From: Mycobacterium sp. IS-1264
GTDB lineage: Bacteria > Actinomycetota > Actinomycetes > Mycobacteriales > Mycobacteriaceae
Assembly (NCBI RefSeq): GCF_001954195.1
Contig: NZ_MBES01000059.1
Span: 1-37,581, forward strand
DNA: 37,581 nt
Reading direction: 5' to 3'
Shown: piece by piece, positions 16,394 to 24,397 of the stretch
How the letters are laid out: the number at the start of each line of letters is the position of its first letter
Position numbering within the stretch: position 1 is the stretch's first letter
Translations under genes and position numbers: made by a program
The notes under the pieces: model-generated
What the model saw: the letters and a program-made list of their open reading frames with translations, nothing else
Database searches by the model: none
Told to the model about the DNA's origin: nothing

Positions 16394-17086
16394 TTGCCGG
16401 ACCCCCGGAAACTCGGTCGATGCGCGAGTTCCTCAGCAGGCGAGCTGTGCGCATTGCAGCGCCGACACTGGCAAGACACTTATCGTGCACACCCCGACAT
16501 GTACGGGTCTGCGCCGTCAGCCCCGGCGGTGTACGCAGCGAACCTGTTTAAGGCCGCTGGCGTCAAGCGGCTGCTGGAGTTGGCTGCCGGTCACGGCCGC
16601 GATGCCATGTATTTCGCCAGAGAGGGCTTCACGGTGACGGCTATTGACTTCAGTGACGTTGCGATCGAACGAATCCGCGGAGTAGCCCAAGCCCAAGGCG
16701 TAGGCGCGCAATTGTCGACCGTTGTGCACGACATGCGCGAGCCCCTGCCCTTGGAAAACCGCGCCGTCGATGCGGTCTTCGCACACATGGCGTTGTGTAT
16801 GGCCCTGTCGACGACGGAGATACACGCCGTCGTCAGCGAGGTCCGGCGCGTGCTGCGGCCAGGCGGGATACTCGTTTACACTGTGCGCCACACCGGCGAC
16901 GCCCACTGCGGTGCTGGAAAAGCACACGGAGACAACACCTTCGAGCACGGTGGCTTCGTTGTGCACTTCTTCAACCGGCAGCTGGTCGAGGCTTTGGCCG
17001 AGGGCTGGACGCTTGACGAGGTGTATGCCTTCGAAGAAGGAGACCTGCCTCGTCGGCTATGGCGAGTCACGATGATACGTGTTTGA
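16394..17086 (+). CDS. Class I SAM-dependent methyltransferase (TehB-like)
   Basis: The SAM-binding motif I is LLELAAGHGRDAMYFAREG, followed by VTAIDFSD (motif II) and the LRPGGIL segment (motif V region), a Methyltransf_11/TehB-like fold. The N-terminus has RHWQDTYRAHPDMYG, as in small-molecule methyltransferases acting on thiols or oxyanions. A TTG at 16394 preceded by GGAG (16384-16387) gives 230 residues; an earlier TTG at 16382 is too close to AAGGA, and the ATG at 16389 is out of frame. The location at the head of an islet with MddA- and SQR-like genes suggests a sulfur substrate, which is inference. Codon use appears less GC-biased than in neighbours. Confidence 0.83.
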   Translation: MPDPRKLGRCASSSAGELCALQRRHWQDTYRAHPDMYGSAPSAPAVYAANLFKAAGVKRLLELAAGHGRDAMYFAREGFTVTAIDFSDVAIERIRGVAQAQGVGAQLSTVVHDMREPLPLENRAVDAVFAHMALCMALSTTEIHAVVSEVRRVLRPGGILVYTVRHTGDAHCGAGKAHGDNTFEHGGFVVHFFNRQLVEALAEGWTLDEVYAFEEGDLPRRLWRVTMIRV

Positions 17087-17142
17087 GACGTCGTGGCATC
17101 GTCGTTCGGTGATCCCTAGCCGCGGTCGCCAAGAATGACGTG

Positions 17143-17817
17143 TCAGCCTGCCTGCCCCGTGGGTTCCTCTACGGGCAGTCCAGCGAGGCGCCATTCGAGC
17201 ATGCCTTCGTCGAGGCGTTTCACCCCGCGCCCAGCGCTTTTCACAATGCGGGTGGCCTCGGGTGCCATGACGCAGTACGCGCCGCGGCAGTAGGCGACGA
17301 TCTCCTGACCGGCCGGCAGTTCGGATAGTCGGTCTACCAGCTCAGCGAGGGGCATGCTGATCGCGCCGGGAATGTGCCCGGCTAAGTACTCCTCATGCGG
17401 TCGCACGTCGATCAGCGTGACCTCGCCGGCGTCGAGGCGGCGTATCAGTTCCTGCCGCGTGATGGCGTCTTCGGGTGAACCAAGCACCGCAGCGGCCGCG
17501 ACGGCCACATCGGCCAGGTGCGCCTCAGCGACTGTCTGCACCAGTGAAAACAGCCGGCCCACGTCCTCTCCGGCGAGCCGGTAGTACTGACGGGTGCCAT
17601 CGCGGCGGGTTTCGACCAGACCGCCGGCCTTGAGCGATTGCAGGTTCGCCGAGGCGGTGGTCAGGTTCATCCCCGTCGCAGTGGCGATCGCGTCGACGGA
17701 GCGCTCGCCCTGAGCGAGCAGGTCGAGGATCTGCAGTCGGCGACCGTTGCCCAGCGCCTTACCGACCCGCGCGATCTCGTCCAAAAGTGCCGCTTTGGAA
17801 CCAGACGGCTTTCCCAC
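17143..17817 (-). CDS. ArsR-type repressor fused to a rhodanese domain
   Basis: The GTG at 17817, with GGAG eight bases upstream, gives 224 residues; longer upstream frames lack coding character. Residues about 10-90 form an ArsR winged helix (LGNGRRLQILDLL, MNLTTASANLQSLKAGGLV). Residues about 115-215 form a rhodanese domain with active-site loop CRGAYC (177-182) and preceding LIDVRPHEEYLAGHIPGA. The second cysteine C182 could form a di- or polysulfide with C177, a way to sense persulfide. It is divergent from the SQR-like gene, which it probably represses in the absence of sulfide; this is inference from family context. Confidence 0.9.
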   Translation of the reverse strand: MGKPSGSKAALLDEIARVGKALGNGRRLQILDLLAQGERSVDAIATATGMNLTTASANLQSLKAGGLVETRRDGTRQYYRLAGEDVGRLFSLVQTVAEAHLADVAVAAAAVLGSPEDAITRQELIRRLDAGEVTLIDVRPHEEYLAGHIPGAISMPLAELVDRLSELPAGQEIVAYCRGAYCVMAPEATRIVKSAGRGVKRLDEGMLEWRLAGLPVEEPTGQAG

Positions 17818-17825
17818 CTTGCTTC

Positions 17826-17841
17826 TCCAATAATCTTTGGA
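17826..17841. promoter_or_regulatory. Candidate ArsR-type operator in the divergent promoter
   Basis: TCCAA (17826-17830) and TTGGA (17837-17841) form an inverted repeat with a six-base spacer, immediately before the ArsR-rhodanese start and overlapping its ribosome site. A related TTCCAAGGA sequence (about 16370-16378) precedes the methyltransferase gene. ArsR proteins bind short A/T-rich inverted repeats in this position. Confidence 0.45.
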
Positions 17842-17922
17842 ATATCGTATAGATCTTAGCACGCGACGACGGTCCCACCAGATCATCGACGTCTGACCAA
17901 CTCCGTCGGGAGGTGAGCGTCC

Positions 17923-19098
17923 ATGAACAAGACTGTTGTCGTCCTGGGGGCCGGCGTCGGAGGCCTGACCGCGGCCGCAGAGCTGCGCAAGGTATTGCCC
18001 ACCCAAGATCGGATCGTGCTGGTCGACCGGAGCTTTACCGGCGGCTTGGGGTTGTCGCTGCTGTGGGTGATGCGCGGCTGGCGGACGGCAGAGCAAGTGC
18101 GCGTAAAACCCACGGCGGCAGCGCTTCCCGGTGTGCAGATGGTGACCGCGGATGTCGATCGCATCGACGACGTCGAGCAGGCGGTGCACTGCCGCGGTTC
18201 GAGCCCGGTCCGCTACGACGCTTTGGTGATCGCCCTTGGCGCCACCCTCGACGCTTCAGCCCTGCCAGGTTTATCGGAGGCGTTCGAATCTGGTATCGCG
18301 GACCAGTTCTACACACTCGACGGCGCCGTGGATCTGCACCGCACGATTGGGACGCTGGAGTCGGGACGGTTAATCGTGCTGGTCGTCCGTGCGCCGTTCA
18401 AATGCCCGGCCGCACCATTCGAGGCGGCGTTCCTGATGGCCGACCTATTAGGCGCTAGGTATGCCAGCGGCGCAGTGCGAGTCGACGCGTTCAGCCCGGA
18501 TGCGCTCCCGATGCCGGTCGCCGGCCCGGAAGTTGGTGAAGCACTAGTCGCCATCATGGAAGCGAAAGGCATTGGTTTCCATGGTGGTAAGTCCGCGACA
18601 TGCATCCATCCGGATACCCACGTCGTGGAATTCGCGGACGGAACTACTGAATCGTTCGATCACCTAGCTGTGGTTCCGCCACACCAGTCACCAGCAACAG
18701 CGGTGATGTCGACCGAACTCCACCCTGGCGGCTGGATCCCGGTCGATCCGCAAACTCTCGCCACAAGCATGCCGAATGTCTGGGCGATCGGCGATGTCAC
18801 CGCACTTGAGCTGCCCAACGGCAAACCGCTACCGAAGGCAGCGATCTTCGCCCGAGCCGAAGCCGAGATCGTCGCGCACCAGGTGGCCCGCCATCTAGGC
18901 CGCGACGCGCCCGACACCCGCTTCACCGGCGAGGGCGCCTGTTATGTCGAGATCGGCGGGGGTCTGGCCGCTAAGGCTGAGGGTAATTTTCTGACGCTGC
19001 CCGCGCCTCAGATCGCATTGCGTGACCCGTCGCGGGCGTATCACGCGGAAAAGGAGCAGGAGGAGCGAGATTGGCTGGTGCGCTGGAACATTCGCTAA
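17923..19098 (+). CDS. Sulfide:quinone oxidoreductase-like flavoprotein
   Basis: The 391-residue protein has an N-terminal FAD dinucleotide motif (VVVLGAGVGGLTAAAEL), a second Rossmann region and a C-terminal FAD-binding segment NVWAIGDVTAL with D291. The APFKCPAAPFEAAF motif (C161) is the form seen in sulfide:quinone oxidoreductases and flavocytochrome c sulfide dehydrogenases. Further cysteines are C227 and C340 (GEGACYVEIGGG). Such enzymes oxidise sulfide to polysulfide and pass electrons to quinone at the membrane. Whether the full catalytic cysteine set is present needs alignment. Its ATG follows GGGAGG. It lies divergent to the ArsR-rhodanese gene and 69 bp before the MddA-like gene. 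Confidence 0.85.
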   Translation: MNKTVVVLGAGVGGLTAAAELRKVLPTQDRIVLVDRSFTGGLGLSLLWVMRGWRTAEQVRVKPTAAALPGVQMVTADVDRIDDVEQAVHCRGSSPVRYDALVIALGATLDASALPGLSEAFESGIADQFYTLDGAVDLHRTIGTLESGRLIVLVVRAPFKCPAAPFEAAFLMADLLGARYASGAVRVDAFSPDALPMPVAGPEVGEALVAIMEAKGIGFHGGKSATCIHPDTHVVEFADGTTESFDHLAVVPPHQSPATAVMSTELHPGGWIPVDPQTLATSMPNVWAIGDVTALELPNGKPLPKAAIFARAEAEIVAHQVARHLGRDAPDTRFTGEGACYVEIGGGLAAKAEGNFLTLPAPQIALRDPSRAYHAEKEQEERDWLVRWNIR

Positions 19099-19167
19099 GC
19101 AATCCGGAGACGCCGGCGCGACAGCGGCACGGCCAGAAACCGTAGGAAACGGAAAACGGAGGACATA

Positions 19168-19938
19168 ATGAAGCGCTCACTCACCATGGCTTACGGTGCC
19201 ACGTGCTATCTCGTCTTTTTGGCGGCGTTCCTATACTCCATCGGCTTCGTGGGCAACCTTGTTGTGCCGCGCAGCATCGACAATGGTGTCGCGGCGTCGA
19301 TTGGGGAGGCGGTCGTCGTCAACGTGGTGTTGCTCGCGTTATTTGCCGTGCAGCACAGCGTGATGGCACGACCGACGTTCAAGCGTTGGTGGACGCGGTT
19401 GATACCCCAGATTATCGAGCGCAGCACCTACGTGCTGTTGTCGAGTTTGGTTCTGTTCCTGTTGTTCTGGCAGTGGCGGACGATGCCGGCGGTCATCTGG
19501 GAAATCGCATGGCTACCGGGCCGGATCGGGCTGCAGGTCCTGTTCTGGCTCGGCTGGGCCACGGTTCTGGCTTCGACATTCATGATCAATCACTTTGATC
19601 TGTTCGGCCTTCGTCAGGTCTATCTGGCGTGGCGTGCAGAACCCTACAGCGAGACGGGCTTTCGTTCGCCACTGCTGTATCGGGTCGTCCGGCACCCTCT
19701 CATGCTCGGTTTCATTGTCGCGTTTTGGGCCGCCCCGACGATGACGGCAGGGCATCTGCTTTTCGCGTTGGCGACCACCGGGTACATCCTGATAGCGCTG
19801 CAGATTGAGGAGCACGACCTCACAGCGGCGCTCGGCGACGAGTATCGCGAATATCGCCGCCGCGTGCCGATGCTCATTCCGGGACTTCAGCGGCCCCGTC
19901 ACCGTACCGACGCTGAAGCCACTACAAATCCGGCTTGA
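19168..19938 (+). CDS. mddA: MddA-like methanethiol S-methyltransferase (membrane)
   Basis: The 256-residue protein has about six membrane segments and the NnrU/ICMT-family features AVQHSVMARP (60-69), NHFDLFGLRQ, YRVVRHPLMLGF (171-182) and EEHDL near 214-218. This pattern, the length and the start MKRSLTMAYG match what I recall of MddA, which methylates methanethiol with SAM to form dimethyl sulfide. CGGAGGACATA precedes the ATG. It follows the SQR-like gene in the same direction and probably shares its promoter, so it would be induced by sulfide or thiol through the ArsR-rhodanese protein. An NnrU-type activity cannot be excluded. Confidence 0.83.
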   Translation: MKRSLTMAYGATCYLVFLAAFLYSIGFVGNLVVPRSIDNGVAASIGEAVVVNVVLLALFAVQHSVMARPTFKRWWTRLIPQIIERSTYVLLSSLVLFLLFWQWRTMPAVIWEIAWLPGRIGLQVLFWLGWATVLASTFMINHFDLFGLRQVYLAWRAEPYSETGFRSPLLYRVVRHPLMLGFIVAFWAAPTMTAGHLLFALATTGYILIALQIEEHDLTAALGDEYREYRRRVPMLIPGLQRPRHRTDAEATTNPA

Positions 19939-19957
19939 CAATTAATCGGCAGATCTC

Positions 19958-20875
19958 GTGATCATTGACCGTCTGTGGGGGGTGCGTGAAAATGCGGGTA
20001 TGGGCGAGGTTCGAGTCAAGAACCTGATGAGTCCGGACGAGACACTCGAGTTCAAAGGGATCAAGGTCCAGCAGGTCGACGTGGGTGACCTGACTGTGGG
20101 GCGGATTGTGACACAGCCAGGATGGCGGTGGTCTACGCACGTGCGTCCACAGGTCGGCGGGGATTGGTGCGAGGCGCGTCACGTGGGGGTCGTGGTGTCG
20201 GGCCGGTTCGAAGTCGTGATGCGCGACGGGACCACGCTCCAGTTCGGGCCGGACGACGTATTTGAGATTCCGCCCGGTCATGACGGATACACCCTTGGGA
20301 GCGAGCCGTGCGTCCAGATCGAGTGGTCGGGGTTGCGGGCCTTCGCAGGATTCCGGCTCTTCGGCGCTCAGAACCGGGCGCTGGTCACTCTGTTATTCAC
20401 CGATCTCGTTGACTCCACGGTGATGGCGAATCGGCTGGGCGATCACGCATGGCGAGACGTGCTCTCCGCACACTACGAGGCGACGCGGGCGGCGTTGGAA
20501 CGCCACCACGGCCACGAGATCAACACCACCGGAGACGGATTGCTTGCGACCTTCGATGGGCCGGCCGCCGCCCTACGCTGCGCCGCGGCGATCGGCCGGG
20601 CCGCCGGTCGGGAAGGCCTGCAGGTCCGGGCTAGCGTACACGTCGGAGAAGTAGAAGTAGTGGGGAGCGACGTGCGCGGCGTCGCGGTGCATGAAGCGGC
20701 ACGGATCCTCAGCGCCGCGGCTGCCAACGAGATCCTGGTGTCAACCACGACGCGAACTCTGGCGAGCAACGCGGGTTTTGTGTTCCAGCCCCGCGGTACG
20801 CACACGCTCAAGGGCCTGCCGGGCGAATGGGATCTATTCGCATGCTTCGAGGACGAGAAGCCCACACCGGACTGA
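19958..20875 (+). CDS. Cupin-domain class III nucleotide cyclase
   Basis: An N-terminal cupin (about 20-130; PGWRWSTHVRP, HVGVVVSGRFEVVMRDGT, GPDD and IPPGHDGY) is joined to a class III cyclase domain (about 140-300). Metal aspartates D149 (FTDLVDST) and D193 (TGDGLLATF) and the transition-state arginine R249 are present. The adenine-specifying lysine position is N189, its partner aspartate D238 is kept, and the usual asparagine is H245. It should make cAMP, or a variant cyclic nucleotide, in response to a cupin ligand. The GTG at 19958 or an ATG at 20000 (291 residues) could start it; the cupin family alignment favours the latter. Confidence 0.88.
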   Translation: MIIDRLWGVRENAGMGEVRVKNLMSPDETLEFKGIKVQQVDVGDLTVGRIVTQPGWRWSTHVRPQVGGDWCEARHVGVVVSGRFEVVMRDGTTLQFGPDDVFEIPPGHDGYTLGSEPCVQIEWSGLRAFAGFRLFGAQNRALVTLLFTDLVDSTVMANRLGDHAWRDVLSAHYEATRAALERHHGHEINTTGDGLLATFDGPAAALRCAAAIGRAAGREGLQVRASVHVGEVEVVGSDVRGVAVHEAARILSAAAANEILVSTTTRTLASNAGFVFQPRGTHTLKGLPGEWDLFACFEDEKPTPD

Positions 20876-21006
20876 ACTACTAGGACACCTTTTGAGGGTG
20901 CTAGAGGTATGAGCGCAACCCCAGGAGCGCTTACTTTTGCGCCGGCGTGTTGCTATGAGTAGCAGTTTGTGTCCGCCCGGCGCATGACGCATGCAACGCA
21001 GGCGTT
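20876..21006. other. Intergenic region with hairpins after the cyclase
   Basis: CTAG-GA-CACC (about 20880) can pair with GGTGCTAG (about 20897-20904) as a bulged stem that may end cyclase transcription. CAACGC-AG-GCGTTG at 20994-21007 is a further short palindrome that runs into the right direct repeat. Confidence 0.35.
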
Positions 21007-21055
21007 GGGTCACGCAAATTCGGACGGTACATATCGGTCGCGATGTGCCAGCATT
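21007..21055. repeat. Right copy of ~50-bp imperfect direct repeat
   Basis: The sequence GGGTCACGCAAATTCGG through GTGCCAGCATT repeats 16289-16338. It ends five bases before the cutinase start codon, so here it serves as the 5' leader of that gene. Confidence 0.85.
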
Positions 21056-21060
21056 AACTC

Positions 21061-21753
21061 GTGGGCGCACGCCAACTCGCACGTCTGCTGGTTGCCGCGG
21101 TGGTGACAACCTGGGCGACGCTGCTGACCCCGCCGATCCTCATGGCCTCCGCGTCCGCCGCGCCCTGCCCCGACGTCGAGGTGACGTTTGCCCGCGCCAC
21201 CACCGAAGCGCCCGGCGTCGGCGGGGTCGGACAGGCATTCATCGACTCGCTGCGCTCGCAGGTCGGGGGTCGATCCCTCGCGGTGTATCCCGTCAACTAC
21301 CCCGCCACCGAAGATTTCGGCCCTTCCGCATCCGCCGGTGCCCGCGATGCGAGCGCTCATGTCGAATCCATGGCCGCGACCTGTCCCAACACCAAGCTGG
21401 TGCTCGGTGGATATTCCCAAGGCGCGATGGTGATCGATCTGATCACCATCGCCCAAATAGAGGTTGCGGGTTTGGTCCCCTCGTCGCTGCCGCAGGACGT
21501 GGCTGATCACGTTGCTGCGCTCGCCCTCTTCGGGAATCCATCGGACAGATATCTGGGAGCGCCGGTGAGCACGGTCAGCCCGTGGTACGGGGCTAAGGCC
21601 ATCGATTTGTGTGCGCCCGGCGATCCGATCTGCACTCCAGGCGGGGCCCTGGCACCGCCGACGCATGACGAAATGTTCTCCGCGGCGCACCTGTCCTACA
21701 AGCAGTCCGGGATGCCCAGCCAGGCGGCGACTTTCGTGGCCAGCCATCTCTGA
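21061..21753 (+). CDS. Secreted cutinase-like esterase (CULP)
   Basis: The 230-residue precursor has a Sec signal peptide (about 1-34, ending ASASAAP). The mature enzyme shows the cutinase pattern: CPDVEVTFARATTEAPG, nucleophile S119 in GGYSQGAM, D188 in CAPGDPIC and H210 in SAAHLSY. Cysteine pairs C36/C108 and C184/C191 probably form the usual disulfides. Cutinase-like proteins hydrolyse esters or lipids at the cell surface. The start is GTG with no clear ribosome site. No cutinase sits here in M. tuberculosis as I recall, so it may belong to the insertion or be an ancestral gene lost there. Confidence 0.92.
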   Translation: MGARQLARLLVAAVVTTWATLLTPPILMASASAAPCPDVEVTFARATTEAPGVGGVGQAFIDSLRSQVGGRSLAVYPVNYPATEDFGPSASAGARDASAHVESMAATCPNTKLVLGGYSQGAMVIDLITIAQIEVAGLVPSSLPQDVADHVAALALFGNPSDRYLGAPVSTVSPWYGAKAIDLCAPGDPICTPGGALAPPTHDEMFSAAHLSYKQSGMPSQAATFVASHL

Positions 21754-21804
21754 CGCGGGTCTCCCCGGCGGCTCGCCCGGCGCCGGCTGGCAGAGTGTGT
21801 CGAC

Positions 21805-22674
21805 GTGGCAACCAAACGTGCGCTCGTGTTGGCCGGCGGGGGGATAGCGGGAATCGCCTGGGAGACAGGTGTTCTGCGGGGTATCGCAGATGAGTCGCCG
21901 GAAGCGGCGCGGCTCCTGCTGGAGTCCGACGTGCTGGTGGGGACCTCGGCCGGTGCGGCGGTCGCCGCCCAAATCAGCAGCGGGAGCACGCTCGAGGCGC
22001 TGTTCGACCGGCAGGTCGCCGAGGCATCCGCCGAGATCGATTCCGGCGTCGACGTCGACGACATCACCGAGATCTTCCTGGCCGCGCTGGCCGAACCGTA
22101 CGACCCGACGGCGGATAAGACCCGCCAGCAGTTGCGGCGGATCGGAGCCGTGGCGCTGGCGACCAACACCGTTGCCGAGCCGGTCCGTCGTCAGGTGATC
22201 GCGCACCGATTGCCGTCCCACGACTGGCCCGACCGGGGGTTGCGGTTGACCGCGATCGACACCGAGACAGGGGAATTGGTCGTTTTCGACAATCGGTCGG
22301 GTGTCGAGCTCGTCGACGCGGTAGCGGCCAGTTGCGCGGTGCCCGGAGCGTGGCCGCCGGTGACGATCGCGGGCCGGCGCTACATGGACGGCGGGGTCGG
22401 CAGCTTGGTCAACCTCGGCATCGCCGGCGACTGCGACGAGGCGGTGGTGCTGGTGCCCTCGGGCGTCGATACCCCGTCGCCGTTCGGCCCGGGCCCGGCG
22501 GCCGAGATCGCGGCCTTCCCCGGCGCCGCGTTCTCCGTGTTCGCCGACGCAAACTCGTTGGCGGAGTTCGGGCCGAACGCCCTGGATCCCCGCTGCCGCG
22601 TCCCCTCGGCAACCGCCGGACGCGAGCAAGGGCGGCGCGAGGCTCGCGCGGTCGCGAAATTCCTGGGAGCTTAA
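21805..22674 (+). CDS. Patatin-like phospholipase, Rv1062 orthologue
   Basis: The 289-residue patatin domain has the glycine-rich oxyanion segment LAGGGIAGIAW, nucleophile S48 in GTSAG and catalytic aspartate D195 in MDGG. It is a Ser-Asp dyad acyl hydrolase. The start is GTG with no strong ribosome site. It is convergent with a second patatin gene ending 15 bp away. Cytoplasmic by lack of signal peptide; the lipid substrate is unknown. Confidence 0.92.
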   Translation: MATKRALVLAGGGIAGIAWETGVLRGIADESPEAARLLLESDVLVGTSAGAAVAAQISSGSTLEALFDRQVAEASAEIDSGVDVDDITEIFLAALAEPYDPTADKTRQQLRRIGAVALATNTVAEPVRRQVIAHRLPSHDWPDRGLRLTAIDTETGELVVFDNRSGVELVDAVAASCAVPGAWPPVTIAGRRYMDGGVGSLVNLGIAGDCDEAVVLVPSGVDTPSPFGPGPAAEIAAFPGAAFSVFADANSLAEFGPNALDPRCRVPSATAGREQGRREARAVAKFLGA

Positions 22675-22688
22675 GGGCTTGAGCGCGC

Positions 22689-23747
22689 TCAGCCCTCGAT
22701 CGCGGGTGGGACGGGTTCGTCCTGCTCGCGCTCGAAGGCGTCCAGCGCCTGCGTGGCCAGCTCGCGGCCCGCGGCGATCACCTCCACCGCCCGATGGAAT
22801 TCCAGGCTTCGGCACGTCGTGCGTGGCACCTCGATCAGCAGGTCGGCGGGGTAGGCGGCCAGCGTGTGGCGGGCCAGTGCGGATTGGGCGATGTCGATCG
22901 TCCGATTCATCACCTCGAAGCTGCCCAGCTTCGGCACTTCGGGAGTCTCCAGGGCGGCGAGGGCGTCGAGTTCGGTTGCGGTCGGTTCGATGTCGGCATC
23001 GGCGGACCAGGCATCCGGGTCCGCGGCCGCGCCGCCGAATCGGCTCAACATCGCCCGCGCCGCGGGCCGGTCCAGCAGCGAGCGCGCCGCGGTGGTGTCG
23101 AGCAGCGCGGAGGTGCTGCGCACCATGCGGTTCAGCCACTCGACGGTGGCGCCGGGCTCCTCGTCGCGGCTGACGATGGTCTCGTTGCCGTTGAGACTCA
23201 CCGCGATGGTCAGATCGGCGTTGACCGCGGCGATCGGGGCCATCGGCAGCGGGTCCAGGATGCCGCCGTCGGCGAGCAGGCGCCCGTCGATCGCGTGCGG
23301 GGCGATGACCCCGGGAATCGCGATCGACGCCCGGATGGCCTCGTCGAGCGGGCCGCGCTGGAACCACACCGACTTGCCGGCGAGCAGGTCGGTCGCCACG
23401 GCGGTGTAGGGGATGGGCAGTTCCTCGATGGTGATCGGGCCGAGGATGTCGCGCACGGTGTCCAGGATCTTCTCGGCCCGCATCACGCCGGCCGCGCTGA
23501 TGGAGAAGTCCAGCAGCCGCAGGATCGTGCGCTGGGTTAGCGACTTCGCCCAGTCGGCGAATTCGTCGAGGCGCCCCGCGGCCTGCAGACCGCCGACCAT
23601 CGCGCCCATCGACGAGCCGGCGATGCCCACGATGTCGTAGCCGCGCTCGGCCAGCACCTCGATGACCCCGATGTGGGCGTAGCCGCGGGCGCCGCCGCTG
23701 CCGAGCGCCAACGCCACCCGTGTCGGTGCTGATCGTTCGCCAGGCAC
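22689..23747 (-). CDS. Patatin/NTE-type phospholipase, Rv1063c orthologue
   Basis: The 352-residue protein has LGSGGARGYAHIGV (15-28), nucleophile S46 in GSSMG and D160 in ADGG, the NTE/RssA branch of patatins. The C-terminal region after residue 200 is helical and specific to actinobacteria. It starts with GTG preceded by GAGGGG. It runs convergently to the Rv1062-like patatin; the two are of different subfamilies and not a recent duplication. Likely acts on membrane lipids or lysophospholipids. Confidence 0.92.
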   Translation of the reverse strand: MPGERSAPTRVALALGSGGARGYAHIGVIEVLAERGYDIVGIAGSSMGAMVGGLQAAGRLDEFADWAKSLTQRTILRLLDFSISAAGVMRAEKILDTVRDILGPITIEELPIPYTAVATDLLAGKSVWFQRGPLDEAIRASIAIPGVIAPHAIDGRLLADGGILDPLPMAPIAAVNADLTIAVSLNGNETIVSRDEEPGATVEWLNRMVRSTSALLDTTAARSLLDRPAARAMLSRFGGAAADPDAWSADADIEPTATELDALAALETPEVPKLGSFEVMNRTIDIAQSALARHTLAAYPADLLIEVPRTTCRSLEFHRAVEVIAAGRELATQALDAFEREQDEPVPPAIEG

Positions 23748-23838
23748 CCCCTCATTTTGCGCGGCGGAATCCGCCCCGAGCGGGCCGGGTGGGCAGTTTT
23801 TTCACCCGTGATCCGAATTGCGGCGGGGCCGACCGCGG

Positions 23839-24282
23839 CTACCCGCATTCGTCGTTGGCGGCCGCACGCGCCGCGGTGATCAGGGCCGCCTGCCGCGCCA
23901 GGGTCAGCTCCGCCCACCGGATGTTCCAGCTGCCCGCAGTGCCCGATTGCGAGGCCTGAACCATCGCCAGATACGGCTCGAACAGCGACTGACCAGTCTT
24001 GGGCTGGCCGTCCATCCACACTTTCGCGGCGTGACAGGCCTGGTAGTACTCCTCCTCGGTCGAATCCGCGGGGACGTCGACCCTGGTCGTGACGCCCGTG
24101 GGGGAGAGACCCACGGCGCCCGGCGGCGCGCTGGCCGGGCCGGCGGGGATGCCCGACGGCCGGGCCGACGACGAGGTGGGCGCGCCGGTGTGGGCACCGC
24201 GCGAGCACCCGGTGACCGTCACCAAACCGGCCGCCAGGACGACCGCGACCCATCTCAGGAGCCAACGACTGCGCCTACGCAC
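23839..24282 (-). CDS. lpqV: Lipoprotein LpqV
   Basis: The 147-residue precursor has an Arg-rich start, a hydrophobic core and lipobox VTGC with the lipidated C26. A low-complexity Ser/Pro/Gly linker (27-60) precedes a small helical domain with two cysteines (YYQACHAAK and the terminal ECG). Position matches Rv1064c. It is anchored on the outer face of the plasma membrane; function is unknown. No ribosome site precedes the GTG, and a TAGATT element lies close upstream, so the transcript may be leaderless. Confidence 0.9.
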   Translation of the reverse strand: MRRRSRWLLRWVAVVLAAGLVTVTGCSRGAHTGAPTSSSARPSGIPAGPASAPPGAVGLSPTGVTTRVDVPADSTEEEYYQACHAAKVWMDGQPKTGQSLFEPYLAMVQASQSGTAGSWNIRWAELTLARQAALITAARAAANDECG

Positions 24283-24397
24283 GATGTCAATCTATGCAAC
24301 ACTGGCGGCCGTGATGGAGCGCTTCGGATTTTGCGAGTGTTGTCGGCCCTAACTTGCCGCCGCTCGTCCCGATCCGTCCTCCCTGGAGCACTCCCCA

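Noticed and set aside
17818..18189. N-terminal extension of the ArsR-rhodanese frame
   Set aside because: The extra 124 codons overlap the divergent SQR-like gene and lack protein character; the GTG at 17817 has a good ribosome site.
18190..18203. tRNA 3'-end copy (CGGTTCGAGCCCG) as an attachment site
   Set aside because: Short resemblance to a T-arm inside the SQR-like gene; no acceptor-stem match.
21010..23367. 785-codon minus-strand open frame
   Set aside because: Overlaps the cutinase and both patatin genes, which have clear catalytic motifs; no domain in this frame.
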